NCBI GenBank assembly: GCA_003868215.1
Contig: QWDQ01000089.1
Location: 1 to 64,000, forward strand
Length of the DNA stretch: 64,000 bases
From: Pseudophaeomoniella oleicola
Taxonomy: Eukaryota; Ascomycota; Eurotiomycetes; Phaeomoniellales; Phaeomoniellaceae
Reading direction: 5' to 3'
How positions within the stretch are numbered: position 1 is the stretch's first letter; each line of letters begins with the position of its first letter. The notes under the pieces are model-generated. The model had not been told where the DNA came from and searched no databases. It saw nothing but the letters and a program-made list of their open reading frames with translations. The position numbers and the translations under genes are program-made. Below, piece by piece: positions 9,840-19,819 of the stretch.

Positions 9840-12749
9840 ATGATGGCTTGGTTCTGGTGCTTGCTCATTTTGTCTATCACTGTCGCTGCTGCTGCCCAGA
9901 ATGTGGAGGTCACGCAAGAGAGTGTCTACTCACCTGACCAATGTCCCGGCTATATTCTATCGAATTTCTCTCAGATCGGGTCCAGCCTTCATGCAGATCT
10001 CACGCTTGCCGGGGAAGCTTGCAACACATATGGCGCAGATGTTGCAAACCTAGCCCTAGAGGTTGAGTATCAGACCGGTACGTGGGATTCCTGGTAGTCT
10101 ACAGTATTATTAACCTCCTTAGATCGTCGCATTCGTGTTCTGGTTTATGATAGAGAACAGAAAGTGTACCAGGTTCCTGAATCGGTCTTTCTCCGTCCAA
10201 AGGGTACCGAATCTGGATCTTACGATGCTTCAGATATTGTTTTCACCTATACGGAGAGACCCTTCAGCTTTGCCATCTCACGACGTGATGGCGGTGAAAC
10301 ATTATTCAATACATCAGGCTCGCCGTTAATATTTCAGTCGCAATACCTTCGACTCAAGACTGTCCTTCCATCCAGCCCTGCGCTTTATGGTCTCGGAGAA
10401 CACAGTGATCCTTTCATGCTCAACACAACGAACTATACGCGCACTTTATGGAGTAGAGATGCCTACGGTATACCCCGTGGCACAAATCTCTATGGTGTTC
10501 ATCCTGTCTATTTTGACCATAGAGGATCCAGTGGTACTCATGGGGTCTTTTTGCTCAATTCCAATGGTATGGACGTCAAGATCAACCATACATCCTCAGA
10601 GGGCCAGTACCTGGAATACAATGTGTTAGGTGGAGTGTTGGATCTCTATTTCATGGCTGGTCCGTCGCCAAAAGAAGTAGCTGCACAATATGCCCAAATT
10701 GTTGGTTTACCTACTATGCAGCCGTATTTCAGCTTTGGCTTTCATCAATGCAGATACGGTTACCGGGATGTTTTCGAGGTAGCCGAAGTCGTTTACAACT
10801 ATAGTAAAGCTGAAATCCCTCTGGAGACCATGTGGACTGACATTGATTACATGGATGGTCGTAAGGTCTTCACGACGGATCCTCGACGTTTCCCACTGAA
10901 AAAGATGAGGGAGCTGGTGGCATACTTGCATACGCAGCTCCAGCATTATGTTGTTATGGTTGACCCCGCGGTCGCCTACCAGAACTACAGCGCATTCAAT
11001 GATGGAGAAGACCAAGGCGTCTTTCTGAAGAGAGCAAACGGCACCCTCTATCAGGGTGTGGTCTGGCCAGGTCCAACCGTTTTCCCTGATTGGTTCGCCA
11101 ACAACACACAAGCTTATTGGGCCTCTGAATTCCAGAAAATGTTTGGGTCGGATGATATCTATCTCGACGGTCTATGGATCGATATGAATGAGGCCTCCAA
11201 CTTTTGCGATTACCCTTGTGTCAATCCAGCCGCCTATGCTGAGGCCCACGACTTTCCTCCTGTCCCACCAGATGTCCGTCCTAATCCTAGACTTTTGCCG
11301 GGATTTCCAACTGACTTTCAACCCGATACCTCCGCTTCTCGAAGTCTGGCTGAAAGGCTAGAGGAAAGGCAAATTGATTCAATGATGAGACTCCATGGCA
11401 GGGACTTTATCAATCCGCCGTATGCGATAGGCAATGCCGCAGGTTCACTATCAAACAGGACTCTCGACACGGACTTGGTACATGAGAATGGTCTTGTCAT
11501 GTACGATACTCACAACCTTTATGGTTCCATGATGTCAACAGCATCCAGAGAGGCCATGTTGTCGATAAGGACTAAGCAGAGGCCCTTTGTCATTACACGA
11601 TCCACCTTCGCTGGAGCTGGAACTAAGGTAGGTCATTGGCTTGGGGACAATTGGTCAAATTGGGATATGTACAGGACTTCCATCTCCGGGATGCTCAACT
11701 TTGCCTCCATTTTCCAGATTCCTATGGTGGGCTCAGATGTATGCGGGTTCAGTCTCAATACATCTGAGACCCTTTGTGCTCGTTGGGCCATGCTTGGAGC
11801 TTTTAACCCCTTTTATCGCAACCACAACGATTTTGGATCGATCCCTCAAGAATTCTATCGGTGGGCGTCCGTAGCTTCTGCTGCACGGAAAGCCATTGAG
11901 ATCCGCTACATGCTCCTCGACTACATCTACACCGCGCTCTACGTCCAGACTGTGCATGGTAACCCGCTGATCAGTCCTTTGTTCTTCATCTACCCGACAG
12001 ATGGATCTACGTTCCCCATAGATCTCCAGTTCTTCTATGGAGATGCCATTCTAGTCAGTCCAGTCACTGTTGAGGATTCGACTTCCGTTTCACTTTACCT
12101 CCCAGACGACGTCTTCTACGACTATTACGATCATAAGCCCATCCGTGGAAATGGCTCGACAACGACTCTACATAACATCTCCTACACCACCATTCCCCTC
12201 CACATACGTGGTGGAACCATCATCCCCATGCGCAACTCCTCCGCGAACACAACCACGATACTTCGAAAGAACGACTTCAACATCCTCGTCGCCCCAGGTC
12301 TAGACGGTACAGCCACGGGATACCTTTACCTAGACGACGGCCGCTCACTCAATCAAAACGCGACCTCGATAATCAACTTCACTTACACTTCCGACGGAAC
12401 CTTCCTCATGGGCGGTATTTTCGACTACGACGCAGCAGTCATGATTCAACAAATCACCATCCTCGGAATTGGGAAAATACCCAGCAAGATATTATCTGAA
12501 TCCAATAACCACAACAGCATTGATACGGCGACGACACTTCTCGATTGGACCTTTGACAAGAAGACAAATTCCTTGACGATACGGGTTGAAGCACCTCTGA
12601 CACGGGGTCTACACTTGCAAATCAGCGACGGCCACCAAAGAGCTGAAGTATCCAGGGCTGAAAGAATGATCACCGGCAGCCCTATAGGGCAAGCACATCT
12701 CCTGATATTGTGCCTAATCCTGATGGTGGTCAAATTGTATCTGTACTAG
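9840..12749 (+). CDS. Secreted GH31 alpha-glucosidase, probable GPI anchor
   Basis: Extracellular exo-acting alpha-glucosidase releasing glucose from maltose-type oligosaccharides and starch. Two exons, 9840-10077 and 10123-12749, join in phase (954 residues) at VEYQT-DRRIRV. A signal peptide (about residues 1-19, ending AAAA) precedes the CPGYILSNF and [13 protein letters not shown]-terminal domain of fungal GH31 enzymes. The GH31 catalytic region carries WTDIDYMDG, the nucleophile motif [14 protein letters not shown] (Asp near residue 433) and the acid/base region [15 protein letters not shown] (Asp near 587). Many N-glycosylation sequons fit secretion. The C-terminus ends in a hydrophobic stretch, [11 protein letters not shown], preceded by small residues, which resembles a GPI-attachment signal. 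Neighbours give no starch cluster (no amylase or amyR-like gene). Confidence 0.95.
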
Positions 12750-13526
12750 AGCAGACAACGCTTCGTGTTTCTCGTTTCGCTATAATATAGCCTTTCTCAC
12801 TTCCGTATCTTACCAATTTTAGGTCATGTACAAGATACCATCATCTCCCTACCTGCCTACCTTCCCACCTTACCACCTTACCTATCTCTAGCTAGGTATT
12901 ACATAAAACCAACTCTACCATGATAAAACCCAGTTTCCTTTTTCATGCAGCTATAATAATCCTTTTGCTTGTCCTTTTTGACGACCTAGAAAAACAACAG
13001 CGAAGACAAGGTGTCTGTCTGTCTGTCTTTGGGGACCATTTTTTGCTTGATTAGGTACTGTGATAAGCAAGGTAAGGTAAAGATGAGTGAGAACTTTGGA
13101 GTGCAGTGCTTACCTACATAGCGAGCTAGGTAACCTATTAATACATAGCTTACTGTAATTAAATGCTCCGTCCCTCCCTCCCTTCCGCCGCCAACCAGCC
13201 AACCACTTCGCCCCGAATTCTTGAAGACATAATAAGTTAATAACTTACTGTAAGTAAGTAATTATTTTCTCCCGAAAAGAGACAAAGACAAATCGGCTAA
13301 TTACTAACTTACGGCGGCAAGTAAGTACCTGGTAAGTAAGGTATGATTGATTGATTGATTAATTATTATGACGCTTAGATTAAGTAAGTAATTAGTATGT
13401 AAAAGAGAGAGAGAGAGAGAGAGGGAGAAGCTCTTGCAGTAATTAAACTTAGGTATATATATGCCTAATGATTCTGTTGTTGTTGATAAATAGGTAAGTA
13501 AGGTAGGTACCTAAGGTAGGTACATA
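12750..13526. other. Intergenic, TAAG/TACCTA and GA microsatellites
   Basis: AT-rich spacer containing a TCTG run near 13012-13029, many TAAGTAAG and TACCTA/TAGGTA words (12845-12900, 13115-13135, 13310-13345, 13490-13525), a GATT repeat near 13345-13363 and a GA dinucleotide run at 13404-13423. The repeats continue up to the start codon of the next gene. No RNA gene or ORF is supported. Confidence 0.6.
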
Positions 13527-13628
13527 ATGTCTACAACAACAACAGCACAATACCAACGGCCGGTATTACCGTCGTCAACGTCATCATCGCCTACGGAAGT
13601 CTCGGATTCGTCTCGGATGTCTACTATC

Positions 13629-13659
<31 letters not shown>

Positions 13660-14384
13660 ATACTACTACTACTACCACGCCCATATACATGATCTTCCTA
13701 TGCGGCACGCACGTCGAAGGCAAACCGACGATCGCGTCTTCGCTCGCGGCCGCGCTGCAGTGTACGTGGGTAGCTGCGGAGATGATGCAGGCGTCTTCGG
13801 AGACGGGGGCGAGAGCGAGGGCGGGGGCGGGGGATTTCAGGCGAAGGAGCGGGAGCGGTGGTGATGGTGGTGGTGGTGGTGGTGGTTTAGTAGCAGAGTC
13901 TTCGAGACTGGTACGCGACGGTGATGGTGACGATGACGATGACGATGAGGGGCAAAGGTTGAGGGATCATTTTGTGAGGAGTTTTGAATGGAAGATGAGG
14001 AGGCATGGAGTTCTCGTGAAGGGGTTGAATTTTCTATCAGAGGAGGAGAGGATGTTGGTGTATAAGAATAACGCGATCGTCATTACGCTTTTGGCGACGA
14101 AGGGGTGGGAGAGAGATGCTTTGAGGCAGCTGTGTAAGGGCTACGAGGTCAACCCGATTTTCGTGGTGTTGCAAATCAGTCCGGAGACTTTGAGGACGAG
14201 GTTTCTAGGAGCGGAAACGGAGGAATTGGCAGGGAGGAACTTCGAGGAGAAGTTGGGCTATATTCAGGATCCGGAAGATAAGGAAGAACAAGATCTGGTG
14301 GTGGTGGAATCAGATCGGGAAAGTTTGGAAGACGTCGTGAACGAGATCGAGCAGAAGATCAAGGAGAAGATGGACAGAAAGTAA
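13527..14384 (+). CDS. Degenerate gluconokinase-like P-loop protein
   Basis: Intronless ORF of 285 residues. The core resembles the gluconate kinase/P-loop kinase fold: a strand and loop IFLCGTHVEGKPTIASSLAAAL at the Walker A position, a central SEEERMLVYKNNAIVITLLA helix, NPIFVVLQISPETLRTRFLG, and the C-terminal GYIQDPEDKEEQDLVVVESD segment, equivalent to the family's LxxQLATLExPExDE stretch. The P-loop is altered (GKP instead of GKS/T, although a Thr follows), so kinase activity is doubtful. The first 55 residues and residues about 85-145 are low complexity (Thr, Ala, Gly and Asp runs from trinucleotide repeats). Start chosen at the first ATG after the TAGGTA repeats. Function inferred from fold only. 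Confidence 0.7.
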
Positions 14385-14436
14385 GATGCGTGACTCCTAT
14401 TGATGTGTCATGTGATTGAGGATGAGATATGTCTGT

Positions 14437-16372
14437 TCAGAACAGATCTGTTACGGCGCCATGGGTGGCATCTCCCACCAGATGGGCATATTTGGCCAAT
14501 GTGCCTCTTGTCACTGCCTTTCGGGGTGGTCTCCATTCCTTTAACCTTCGAGCGATCTCTTCATCGGATACGTTCATCGACAACTCGTTTGTTTCGGCGC
14601 TGATGGTAATCACGTCGCCATCTTTCACGACGGCAATCGGGCCCCCAACTGCGGCTTCAGGTACGATATGACCGACGATGAAGCCGTGACTGGCACCTGA
14701 GTAACGTCCATCGGTGATGAGGGCAAGGTTGGTAAGCTTTGCACCCATGATAGCTCCTGAAGCTCGGAGTTGTTCAGGCATTCCCGGACCTCCTTTAGGT
14801 CCTTCATAGCGCACAATCAGAACAAGGGGCTCATCGTTGGGTATCTGGCCGTCAGCAAGAGCTTTGTTCAATTGCCCTTCCTTATCGAAGCAACGAGCTT
14901 TGCCCACGAATTTGAGGCCTTCCTTTCCCGTAATCTTGGCGACCGCACCACCCGGAGCCAGGTTTCCTTTCAGGATTTGCAGATGACCGCTACTTTTGAT
15001 TGGATTCTCCAATGGACGGATCATGGCCTGATCTTGTGGTAAGGAAGGAAAAGAAGCAACGTTTTCGGCGAGTGTTTTCCCTGTGACTGTCGGTATATCA
15101 CCATTTAGCAATCCAGCTGCAATGAGATACTTCTGAACAGCAGGAATCCCACCGATCTCGAACAGATCTGCCACAGAATATTTGCCAGATGGTGCTAAAT
15201 TTGCAATAAATGGGATTTTGTCACTGACACGTTGAAAATCGTCCAAAGTCAATTCTACTTGAGCTGTAGTTGCAATTGCCAGTAGATGGAGCACACCATT
15301 TGTGCTACCGCCCAATGCCATCATCATCACCATCGCATTCTCCAATGACGCTCTGGTGATAAGGTCGCGAGGGCGAATGTTCTTCTCCATGCACGTTTTG
15401 ATGGCCTCGGCAGCTTTGACACATTCTCTCATCTTTGACGGCGACTCTGCAGGGGTTGATGACGAGCCGGGCAGAGTCAACCCCATCGATTCAATGACCG
15501 TGGCCATGGTATTCGCGGTGAACATTCCCCCGCAAGCTCCTGCCCCAGGACATGCAGATTTCTCGACATCTTCGATTATCTCCTCTTTGGTCTTGGTTCT
15601 GTCACCACCGTCCTGGGGTTGCTCGAGTGTATTATAGTTGTAGGCTCCGTGCACCTCAAAGCACGTAGCAATATTGATAGGCCTTCGAAGTGTCTCCGAA
15701 TATCCGCTTCTGATTGATCCTCCGTATAGCATCAGAGATGGCCGATTATGACGAGCCATGGCCATAATACAACCTGGCATATTCTTATCACACCCTGGTA
15801 TGGTTATACAAGCATCGTGGAACTGTGCACACGTAACGGATTCTATGCTGTCTGCGATGATTTCTCGACTCTGAAGCGAGAAACGCATACCTGATGCACA
15901 GTCAGTAATCTCGGCTTAGCAAGACAACAGCCAGACAGCTACAACTGACCCTCAGTGCCATTTGAGATACCATCTGAAACGCCGATGGTATTGTACTGCC
16001 ATGCCAGCATATCCTTCTTTTGGACGGCTCTTTTCACTTCTTTGGCAAGATCCAGCAAATGCATATTGCAGGGATTGCCCTCCCACCACACCGAAGCTAT
16101 TCCCACATGAGGTTTTGTGGCCATGGAGTCGTCATCTCGAGGCACCCCTGCTGCGTACAGCATTGCCTAACATCATCAGCTGTGCGGGAGGTGTGTGTGT
16201 GTCCGTTACTGCTCACCTTAGCCCCAGGATAGTCATGATTGTTGGTGATAAAATGCGAGTACCTGTTGAGTGGCTGTTTCCCACCTACGTTCACATTGTC
16301 GGCCAGCGTCGTAAAATTGATGTATCGAGCTTCCTCGGGTTCCTGCTGCGCATTCGGCGGGACCTTTGCCAT
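14437..16372 (-). CDS. Dihydroxy-acid dehydratase (ILV3-type paralog)
   Basis: Iron-sulfur dehydratase that converts 2,3-dihydroxy-3-methylbutanoate/-valerate to the 2-oxo acids in valine and isoleucine synthesis. Three exons, 16372-16217, 16166-15950 and 15890-14437 (introns 50 and 59 bp), total 608 residues. Family hallmarks: [41 protein letters not shown], the cluster-binding CDKNMPGC and [16 protein letters not shown] motifs, [30 protein letters not shown] and [19 protein letters not shown]. The first ATG gives an acidic N-terminus ([17 protein letters not shown]) with no mitochondrial presequence, unlike the canonical ILV3, so this may be one of the extra paralogs common in filamentous fungi; alternatively a 5' exon is missed. 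Convergent with the gluconokinase-like gene, 52 bp apart. Confidence 0.95.
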
Positions 16373-17140
16373 GTTTGCAGAAGGACTGGACGTCGATAAT
16401 GAGTTCAAATAATCTACTGTTGGCTACTAGTAAATGATGAGGTCTCTACATAGAAAATGTGCAAGCATTCGATGTTCAAGGTATCTCTGCTGCATTACCC
16501 GCATTGACGCATTGAGCCCACTCAACACTGAGGTCACCGTCCGCATGGTCGGTAGTAGGTAGGTAGCTAACCCCCGCAGTGGGTATATACACTGTTGTTT
16601 TCTGAGGTCCAGACGAATGAACTGCTGCATTGGATTTGAGAATGAATTACTCGGACTTCTCACCATGGAATTGTAGCTAACTACTACGTAGTAGCCGTGT
16701 AATAGACGAATCCTCATTGGTGTAGACGGTAGACCTTCTTCTGTTACTGTAACTTAGTAAATCATGACGAAACGAGATTGCAGAGATCGATCTTATCTTA
16801 TCTAATCTCTTGCCAAGGAATATTGCCAAGAAAAGATGTCTCTAGTGAGAAGAGAAGCATTTCTCTCGAAACAATTAAATATTAAATAAGTTAATAAATA
16901 ATTAGTCACGTCGTTTTGGACTGTTACGCTTTTGGGCAGCAAGCAGCAAGCAGCAAGGAAGATCCTCAACCATCGACAACCCAATCAGATCTGGTATCCG
17001 AACCCGTGGGACCATGTGTCGCATCCTGAAAATCGCGCAATGCTGAAAAGATGAACCGAATTCAGGTTTGTCCCTAGTCCTCTTCATTAGTTCTCGCCAG
17101 ATCTCGTCAAATATGCGATCATCATTGGCTACTTCAAGTC
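16373..17140. promoter_or_regulatory. Divergent promoter region with CTACTACGTAGTAG palindrome
   Basis: Spacer between two divergent genes, the dehydratase and the hydrolase-phosphatase fusion. A TAGGTAGGTAG word lies near 16556-16570 and a perfect 14-bp palindrome CTACTACGTAGTAG at 16681-16694; the same 14-mer recurs at 31314. The rest is AT-rich near 16870-16910. No gene is recognised. Confidence 0.5.
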
Positions 17141-19222
17141 ATGAATACCCTCCTGCCGAGAGCAGGACTTGACATCGATCATTTCATACCACCTAATGAA
17201 TGGTGGACATCTCAGAAATGGATTTTAAATATATCTGAAAATTCCAGGTCTCGGGTCATCTTCACAGTATCATCCATTGCAGCTGCATGTGCCATTTGGG
17301 CGTGGATTCGGTCCCAGAGATGGACTCTGCGTGAAGAAACGCGTCCACGGTTCCCAAGATTGATGCAGTCGTCTAATTCCCCGGACGCTACGGACCCGCC
17401 GTTGCTGAAGAAGCATTCGGAGTTCAGAGGTTTTCGCACCACCTTCGCCTATTATCCCTCCATCCGCGTCTTCTACAGGCCTCACCCGCAGGCGGAGAAG
17501 ATCCCAAATGATCCGGAACCGCTACCTCTGCTGGTCTTCATTCATGGCTTAGGTGGATCCTTGGCTCAATTCAATGCTGTGTTGTCCTCATTGGTAAACG
17601 TCGCACCATGTTTGGGCATCGATCTTCCCGGTTGTGGGAGATCGAAGTTCGCCCCCAAAGACTGGCAATCATACGAGACTAGGGCCTTGGTAGCCTTGCT
17701 TGACACCATCATTGAACACTATCGGACCTCTCAAGAGGGTCAATCCAACCGTGGTGTTGTACTTATATCACATAGCATGGGTTGCTCGTTATCCTCGTTA
17801 CTTGCGTCTCGCCAGTCTCCGCTTCCGTCAAAGATCCGCAAATATGTGAGAGGACTAATCGCTATCTGCCCTAAGGCGGAACCACCCAGCAAAGAGCAAG
17901 TCAAGATCTACCGTCGTCTCTTGTGGATCCCGAGCCCGCTGTTCAATTTGTTCAGGATGTGGGATAGACGGGGCGGCATTGACAGTCCTAGCGTTAGGCG
18001 CTTTATCGGAGCAAATGCAGGTGTTGACGCTCGGAAGTTACAATTACGCTTTAATGGACAGAGCAAGACACCTGTGTGGAGGCGGATGGCATGGGGTTCA
18101 CTACCACGATATGATGAGCAGGGCAATGCTATCGGTGGTCTTCCTGGTCCGGAAGTCTGGAAGGGCCTTGATGTCCCACTCTGCCTCATTGCTGGAGAAG
18201 CAGATGCTGTCACGAAACCCGAAGAGGTTCGCATCATCGTTAATGCGTTGAAAAACAAGCCACTACCTCCTCGACCGAATGATCAAGCGATTCCCGACGC
18301 CTCCAAGGTCACCGATACCGAGAAGCCAACGGAAACGTATGTTGACGCTGACGATGAAGGCTACGGTCTGAAGCCAGCCGTCGCCGATGAGAAAATACCT
18401 CATAAAATCCGATCAACGATCCTTCCAAGCCCCGCGGCACACGGTCTCCTTTATGACCACGCTACGTACCGCACTGTCGCTGGTCTCATCCAAGACTTTC
18501 TCGCCGAGCAGATCTCTTCCCACCTTTCATTGGGCTGGCAGCTTCAACACCTCACTACATCGGGGAAATGGGATGTCAAGAACTTGACCAAGTGGCAAGG
18601 TGTTGTTCCTGTCTCTGGACCAATCGGTCCCGTTGGTCACCCCGTCTTCCGCGCCTTGAAAACTTTGAGAGAGCAGGATGAAACGCACACCCCGTCCGTT
18701 TTCGTGAATGACTGGTTCGGCAAGATTTTTGCAATTGTTGATATCAGTCACGATTCTCCGACATATGATCCGGCCGAACTAGAGGCGGGAGGAATCCAGT
18801 ATCACAAATTTCCCACTGTTTCTAAGATCCCTCCTACTGTTCAAGAAGTCCAAGATTTTGTTGCGCTTATCGAACGCCTTCGTGCTGATATAGACGGGAA
18901 GTATTCTTCAGCCACCCCCAGCGACGCAAAATCCAATGGTGTCGTCACCTCCGTCCCCGAAAAGCCGGTCATTGGCGTGCATTGTCATTATGGTTACAAC
19001 CGCACCGGCTTTTTCATTGTGTGCTATCTTGTTGAGAAGCTGGGTTATCGCTTGGAAGATGCGATTGATGAATTCGCAACACAACGTGCACCGGGTATTA
19101 GGCATGAACATTTCATAGATACGCTTTTTGTAAGGTATCGTGTTGGATTGAGAAGACCCAGCCTTGTTATTGGCACACCAGACGAATCTGCCAACGGAGA
19201 CCGAGGGAGTTCTAGTGAATGA
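17141..19222 (+). CDS. Alpha/beta-hydrolase fused to dual-specificity phosphatase
   Basis: Intronless ORF of 693 residues with two enzyme domains. A membrane-like segment (about residues 40-58, RVIFTVSSIAAACAIWAWI) precedes an alpha/beta-hydrolase domain: oxyanion region LLVFIHGLGGSLAQF (about 130-145), GIDLPGCGRSKF, nucleophile elbow VLISHSMGCSLSSLL (Ser near 210) and the GEADAV Asp loop, with a catalytic His candidate in AAHGLLYDH. The C-terminal part (about 500-670) is a cysteine phosphatase of the dual-specificity/mRNA-capping-like type: VNDWFGKIFAIVDISHDSP and the signature HCHYGYNRTGFF (C-x5-R near 613). Substrates are unknown. The sequence shows a continuous reading frame through both domains, so this is a real fusion rather than two genes. 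Confidence 0.9.
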   Translation: MNTLLPRAGLDIDHFIPPNEWWTSQKWILNISENSRSRVIFTVSSIAAACAIWAWIRSQRWTLREETRPRFPRLMQSSNSPDATDPPLLKKHSEFRGFRTTFAYYPSIRVFYRPHPQAEKIPNDPEPLPLLVFIHGLGGSLAQFNAVLSSLVNVAPCLGIDLPGCGRSKFAPKDWQSYETRALVALLDTIIEHYRTSQEGQSNRGVVLISHSMGCSLSSLLASRQSPLPSKIRKYVRGLIAICPKAEPPSKEQVKIYRRLLWIPSPLFNLFRMWDRRGGIDSPSVRRFIGANAGVDARKLQLRFNGQSKTPVWRRMAWGSLPRYDEQGNAIGGLPGPEVWKGLDVPLCLIAGEADAVTKPEEVRIIVNALKNKPLPPRPNDQAIPDASKVTDTEKPTETYVDADDEGYGLKPAVADEKIPHKIRSTILPSPAAHGLLYDHATYRTVAGLIQDFLAEQISSHLSLGWQLQHLTTSGKWDVKNLTKWQGVVPVSGPIGPVGHPVFRALKTLREQDETHTPSVFVNDWFGKIFAIVDISHDSPTYDPAELEAGGIQYHKFPTVSKIPPTVQEVQDFVALIERLRADIDGKYSSATPSDAKSNGVVTSVPEKPVIGVHCHYGYNRTGFFIVCYLVEKLGYRLEDAIDEFATQRAPGIRHEHFIDTLFVRYRVGLRRPSLVIGTPDESANGDRGSSSE

Positions 19223-19287
19223 TCATGGAGTTATATACCCGGAGGATCTTGGTCGTGGTCGAATAGGGAGCCTGGTTCATTATTTCA

Positions 19288-19662
19288 TTAGGGGGCATAG
19301 CATAATCTCACATTTACAACCTCGTTGAATGCGTATATCCTGGCGGAAGCTTGAGCCATCATCCCAGCATACTTCTCACGAAAACAGAAAGAATCGTGTG
19401 CTTGGGAGACTCTGGCTGAGTGACCTTCAACATCCTTGCACATATGCTTCCACGTACTCCCATCTGCGTTATATTCGAGAAATGGGGGGATTGGCGAAGT
19501 AGTGGTAGTACGCGGCAGAAAATTGTAACGACGATAATAAAAAACATCGTGAAGATTCATCAAGGCTTGGCAATATACACTGAGACCTAATCTCTCCACA
19601 GCATCGAGTATCTCTTTGTGATTCCGAGGTGCTGCTGCAGTCGTGAAAAGTTGGACTTTCAT
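19288..19662 (-). CDS. Doubtful small ORF, no recognised family
   Basis: A 124-codon ORF with an ATG start (MKVQLFTTAAAPRNHKEILD...) between two plus-strand genes. It shows mixed composition without obvious low complexity, no signal peptide, no membrane segment and no recognisable domain. It could be a real small protein, a terminal exon of a lost gene or chance. The rest of the 19223-19819 spacer shows nothing else. Confidence 0.2.
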   Translation of the reverse strand: MKVQLFTTAAAPRNHKEILDAVERLGLSVYCQALMNLHDVFYYRRYNFLPRTTTTSPIPPFLEYNADGSTWKHMCKDVEGHSARVSQAHDSFCFREKYAGMMAQASARIYAFNEVVNVRLCYAP

Positions 19663-19819
19663 TCACAAGAAGCATGGCAACTCACGAACTATTCTCATCT
19701 AGAAGAGAACTGTATATCTCCATATCAGTTGAACATGGTATCTTAAAGTAATTAACGAAAGGGGACAACATAGAACTGGGCCCAGACACCACACTCGAAG
19801 GAACGACCACTCGATATCG

